Assembly: GCA_020831865.1 (NCBI GenBank)
Contig: JAFIFT010000001.1
Location: 1-64,000 of the forward strand
From: Legionellaceae bacterium
GTDB lineage: Bacteria; Pseudomonadota; Gammaproteobacteria; Legionellales; Legionellaceae
Reading direction: 5' to 3'
DNA length: 64,000 nucleotides
The translations under genes and the position numbers were made by a program. Shown here one piece after another: positions 59,695 to 64,000 of this stretch. The notes beneath the pieces were generated by a model. The model had not been told where the DNA came from. It saw nothing but the letters and a program-made list of their open reading frames with translations, and searched no databases. How positions within the stretch are numbered: the first letter of the stretch is position 1; every line of letters begins with the position of its first letter.

Positions 59695-60870
59695 CTATTG
59701 CGGTCGCTTCGGCAAACTCGCTCTTAAGACCAGATATCCCAATAGTCCTGAGCAGAGCGAACCGATAAGCACACCAATTTTAACCATGTTCATCAATTGC
59801 AGATCGCCACGCTGGAAGGCCAGTGAGCCAATGAAAAGGCTCATGGTAAACCCGACGCCACAGACAAGCGCCAGTCCATATACTTGTTTGAGTTTAATAT
59901 CATCCGCTGGTAAGTATCTTCTGCGTTTAACAAAATACCACAGGGGCAGAAAAATACCGACTTGCTTGCCAACAAATAAACCCAGGGCCGTTCCCAGTAC
60001 CACAGGATACATCAGTAACTCCCAGTTCATGCCGGCAAAAGAAACACCCGCATTGGCCAGGGCAAACATTGGTAAAATAAAAAACACAACCCAGGGATGT
60101 AATCCATCTTCCAGCCGAGTCAACATGGAGGAGCCTGAGTGGTTGTGTTTTGCATCATCCGGAATGGACATGGCGATAATGATGCCGGCAAGCGTGGCAT
60201 GCATGCCCGACTGCAAAACGGCTATCCACAAGGCCGTACCAATAAAAATAAACAAAGACACACGCTGCACTTTAAAATAATTAAACAGGGCTAAGACGAT
60301 TGTAAAACCGCCAGCTGATAACAACGAAAGCAAGGATAGTTTTTGAGTGTAGTAAATCGCAATGATAATAATGGCGGCCATATCATCAAAAATGGCAATG
60401 GCGGTTAATAGAATTTTTAAAGAAAGCGGTACACGGGAACCCAGCAAGGACAAAATACCCAGACTAAAGGCAATATCAGTCGCGGTAGGAATGGCCCATC
60501 CTTTGATGTAAAGAGGATTGCCATAATTGAAGGCATAATAAATCGCCGCGGGAACCATTAAACCACACAGGGCAGTGATAGCGGGAACCACCACACTGGT
60601 TTTATCCCGTAAAACCCCGCGTTTGATTTCACGTTTGATCTCAAGCCCCACCATCATAAAATAAATGGCCATTAACCCGTCATTGATCCAGAGAACCAGC
60701 GGCTTGTTAATCGTATAGGTCCCAATGCTGACATCGGCCGGTAAGTTTAACAAGCGCGTATATTCTGCTTGAAAAGGGGAGTTAGCCAGAAATATAGCGA
60801 TCAGTGCGAAGCAAAAAAGCAATATGCCGCCAATGGTTTCAAGATTAAAAAACGATACGTTCCGGTTCAT
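59695..60870 (-). CDS. nhaA: Na+/H+ antiporter NhaA
   Basis: 391 residues with about twelve membrane helices, standard size. The transport site is the Asp pair in helix V (AIFDDMAAIIIIAIYY). GWAIPTATDIAFSLGIL, NDGLMAIYFMMVGLEIKREI and GKQVGIFLPLW also match. It exchanges two protons for one sodium ion and serves pH and sodium homeostasis. It starts at ATG 60870. Confidence 0.97.
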   Translation of the reverse strand: MNRNVSFFNLETIGGILLFCFALIAIFLANSPFQAEYTRLLNLPADVSIGTYTINKPLVLWINDGLMAIYFMMVGLEIKREIKRGVLRDKTSVVVPAITALCGLMVPAAIYYAFNYGNPLYIKGWAIPTATDIAFSLGILSLLGSRVPLSLKILLTAIAIFDDMAAIIIIAIYYTQKLSLLSLLSAGGFTIVLALFNYFKVQRVSLFIFIGTALWIAVLQSGMHATLAGIIIAMSIPDDAKHNHSGSSMLTRLEDGLHPWVVFFILPMFALANAGVSFAGMNWELLMYPVVLGTALGLFVGKQVGIFLPLWYFVKRRRYLPADDIKLKQVYGLALVCGVGFTMSLFIGSLAFQRGDLQLMNMVKIGVLIGSLCSGLLGYLVLRASLPKRPQ

Positions 60871-61098
60871 TCCAGAGCTTTCTTAAAGTGAAAAGGAGAT
60901 CATACCGAAGGATGGTAACAAATGAAACTATAATCGCTGTTCTTGTGGCAGTAAAAGGTAATTTTTATGCTTTTGTACCGCGTTATGTTCAGGATGACCT
61001 ACTTGGGGTTCGTTACATGCTTTTGAAGATTTGCACACGCGGTCAGGATGCGCAAGGCATGGCTTCGATAGCACAGTGTAACGGCCTGTTACTCAGGT

Positions 61099-62292
61099 CT
61101 ACATTGGGCTGACCCTTTCTTTTAATTCCTGCAAGTAAGGTAACGGCGTTTGAGAGGGGGGGCTGGTCTGCTGTGTGGCGGTTATCGGGTTGGCTGGCTC
61201 GAGTTCCAGCTCCCATGGCAGTTCCTGCATTCCAGAAAATTCTGTTTTTGCTTTGGCACAAATCACAACGCCCTTCATCACCAGATTGCCTGACAGCAAA
61301 CTCATGCCGGAAGCGGCATCGGCCAAGGGTTCACCATAGATAGAACGGTACGCATAACGGCTGCTGCCGACCACCATTTTCCATCCGCAATCAAGTGGCA
61401 GGCCAATCCCATAAGCCAGGGTATTGCCCAGCAAGCCGGCGCTATGGCCACAGAGCCATGCCAGGGAAATGGTTAAATAATACTCCATAAAATCTTTTGC
61501 CAGGGTCGGTGCCATAAAAAAAACGCCTGTTGCTGCCCGTGACCCCATCATCATATACATTCCTCCTCCCAGTGCGGCGGTAACATGCAGATTGGCTCGT
61601 AATAAAGAGGTAGAGCGGGTTAATAATTTAGCGGTAACCACGCCAAAGGCGGTACCCGCTACCCGCATGGGATTGGCAATGAGAGGAATCATAATGTTGG
61701 TGAGGGGATAATCGGAGTATTTCTTTTTCGCCATCTGTTCGGCAACATAGGTGCTCCAATCGCGAAATACATCGATGGACAGAGGCTCTTTTTGCTGTGC
61801 CTTGAGACAGGCGTTGATTTTATCGAAGCGCTCCTGGTCTTGTAAAAATTTTTGTGCGCTGCGATAGCAGTTCGCCCGGGTTTCCAGATCCAGTGTATTG
61901 TTTTCCCTGATGCCCAGCGCTTTGACAATGAGCTGATTGAGGCGGGAGCCGGAAGAGTTTTGTGCTTTGATAAAAAGACATGCAGAGGTCAGTGTACGCA
62001 GGGCATTCAGACGTCTGTTGTCGCGCAGTAGTAACGCTTCAATAGATAAATGTGGCTCATCTTCCGGGTCTTTTACCCCTTTGAGATCGCAGTGCACGTC
62101 CAGATAAAGGCACAGGGCTTCCAAAAAACAGATTTGGGTGTTTCGGCTTTGATAATCTGTGGCTCCAAAAAAGGTTCGGACCGCATAGGGTTGGGGGGTA
62201 TCCCTGAGCGTGCTGACGCCTATTTTTTCACAGTAATCAGTACGCAGGCGGTTGAGCCTGATGATAAATTCAAGAGATAGTAGAAATTCCAT
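61099..62292 (-). CDS. unknown protein with hydrophobic central segments (effector candidate)
   Basis: 397 residues from ATG 62292 (GGGAG about ten bases upstream); a TTG at 62355 would add 21 residues without a better site. Not recognised. Residues 1-180 are helical and charged (MEFLLSLEFIIRLNRLR). Between about 195 and 310 lie three or four hydrophobic segments rich in Gly/Ala/Met (IMIPLIANPMRVAGTAFGVV, TAALGGGMYMMMGSRAA, YLTISLAWLCGHSAGLLG). The tail is proline- and glutamate-rich (ELELEPANPITATQQTSPPS). Hydrophobic segments flanked by soluble domains are common in effectors that insert in host membranes; an inner-membrane protein is the alternative. Confidence 0.72.
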   Translation of the reverse strand: MEFLLSLEFIIRLNRLRTDYCEKIGVSTLRDTPQPYAVRTFFGATDYQSRNTQICFLEALCLYLDVHCDLKGVKDPEDEPHLSIEALLLRDNRRLNALRTLTSACLFIKAQNSSGSRLNQLIVKALGIRENNTLDLETRANCYRSAQKFLQDQERFDKINACLKAQQKEPLSIDVFRDWSTYVAEQMAKKKYSDYPLTNIMIPLIANPMRVAGTAFGVVTAKLLTRSTSLLRANLHVTAALGGGMYMMMGSRAATGVFFMAPTLAKDFMEYYLTISLAWLCGHSAGLLGNTLAYGIGLPLDCGWKMVVGSSRYAYRSIYGEPLADAASGMSLLSGNLVMKGVVICAKAKTEFSGMQELPWELELEPANPITATQQTSPPSQTPLPYLQELKERVSPM

Positions 62293-62585
62293 CTTAATCT
62301 TACTCCCTGTCGTATTAGGATCTATCGTTCCACGATACCATGAATTAAAGGACAATTAGAAACCAGTCTACGGCAAATATCACCAATTGCAATGGTTTTT
62401 AGGATTTCAACTTCGGCATTTTTGACTTATGGCTCATAATGAATCAGATTGAACAGTAGCTATGCCTGTGAGGCTTGCTATGCAGCGAGTACCTGGCATG
62501 ATCCGGGCCGAAAAGATTGATTCTTCCCTGTAAGGGAAAGGCAAAACTGCTAAAATTAAGCAGATTTCTCCTGTTATTTTTTCTG

Positions 62586-62686
62586 GACTTTGGCCATTTT
62601 TGAAAACAGGGCAAAAAATGTCGTCTTTGCTTCACTTCGTTCGCAAAGACGGGTTTTTAGCCAATTTTACAAAAATGGCCAAAGTC
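62586..62686. repeat. 101-bp inverted-repeat element with REP-like core
   Basis: GACTTTGGCCATTTTTG (62586-62602) and CAAAAATGGCCAAAGTC (62670-62686) are perfect 17-bp complements. Inside, CGTCTTTGC (62622-62630) and GCAAAGACG (62643-62651) form a perfect 9-bp hairpin, and GGCAAAAAA with TTTTTAGCC adds partial pairing between. Almost the whole element can fold on itself. The core, read on the minus strand as TTTGCGAACGAAGTGAAGCA, resembles the dispersed ATTGCGAGCGAAGCGAAGCAAT-type palindromes of many bacteria. It has no ORF. Confidence 0.75.
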
Positions 62687-62689
62687 TAG

Positions 62690-64000
<1,311 letters not shown>

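Noticed and set aside
60888-61112. 74-codon plus-strand frame between nhaA and the orphan gene
   Set aside because: The product shows no motif or helix pattern, overlaps the 3' end of the orphan gene, and lacks a convincing translation start.
62444-62635. 63-codon minus-strand frame upstream of pyrG
   Set aside because: It runs into the inverted-repeat element and shows no protein features.

Overview
The window reads as a 64 kb chromosomal segment of a gammaproteobacterium, most likely a Legionella-like member of the Legionellales. The reasons are the gene layout (gspF-G-H-I-J-K as a stand-alone type II secretion block without gspC/D/E, icd next to clpS-clpA, pilMNOPQ-aroKB followed by a SPOR-domain gene, gatCAB, yebC-ruvC-ruvA) together with several orphan proteins that look like secreted Dot/Icm-type effectors: a BspA-type leucine-rich-repeat protein, a 930-residue patatin-like phospholipase, and proteins with acidic or serine-rich tails or internal hydrophobic patches. 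The genus assignment is inference; no rRNA or other phylogenetic marker was compared.

Layout. 1-8.9 kb: 3' part of an LRR protein, a CNNM/CorC-type membrane protein, a TerC-family transporter with an odd upstream small ORF, rubredoxin, hemL, and the pta-ackA acetate module on the minus strand. 9-16.9 kb: a POT-family peptide transporter broken by a single-base frameshift, mnmC, a PhzF-like isomerase, and the methylcitrate-cycle operon prpB-prpC-prpD. 17.3-29.6 kb: penicillin-binding protein 1A (minus), an orphan coiled-coil protein, then the type IV pilus assembly operon pilM-N-O-P-Q, aroK, aroB, a DamX-like SPOR protein and a small membrane protein. 29.7-35.2 kb: mltD and gloB (minus), mreB-mreC-mreD (plus), an RluE-like pseudouridine synthase (minus). 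35.3-36.8 kb: an AT-rich two-gene island of unknown function. 37.2-45.5 kb: icd, clpS-clpA, then the convergent gspF-K operon. 45.7-51 kb: a COG0523 GTPase (zinc metallochaperone type) behind two Zur-like palindromes, the patatin protein, and an MsrB-MsrA fusion. 51-56.3 kb: gatCAB (minus), yebC-ruvC-ruvA (plus). 56.3-64 kb: an orphan 460-residue protein, pabB, a NUDIX CoA pyrophosphatase, nhaA, an orphan protein with hydrophobic segments, and the 5' two thirds of pyrG, cut by the window end.

Most of the window is ordinary housekeeping. What stands out is a pattern: lineage-specific, effector-like genes sit singly or in pairs at junctions between conserved operons (mrcA|pilM, rluE|icd, cobW|msrBA, ruvA|pabB, nhaA|pyrG). 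Noncoding structure worth noting comprises two compact inverted-repeat elements (50.9 kb and 62.6 kb), a perfect 12-bp palindrome upstream of the patatin gene, and a palindrome between the likely -35 and -10 of aroK. No complete insertion sequence, CRISPR array, tRNA or rRNA gene was recognised.
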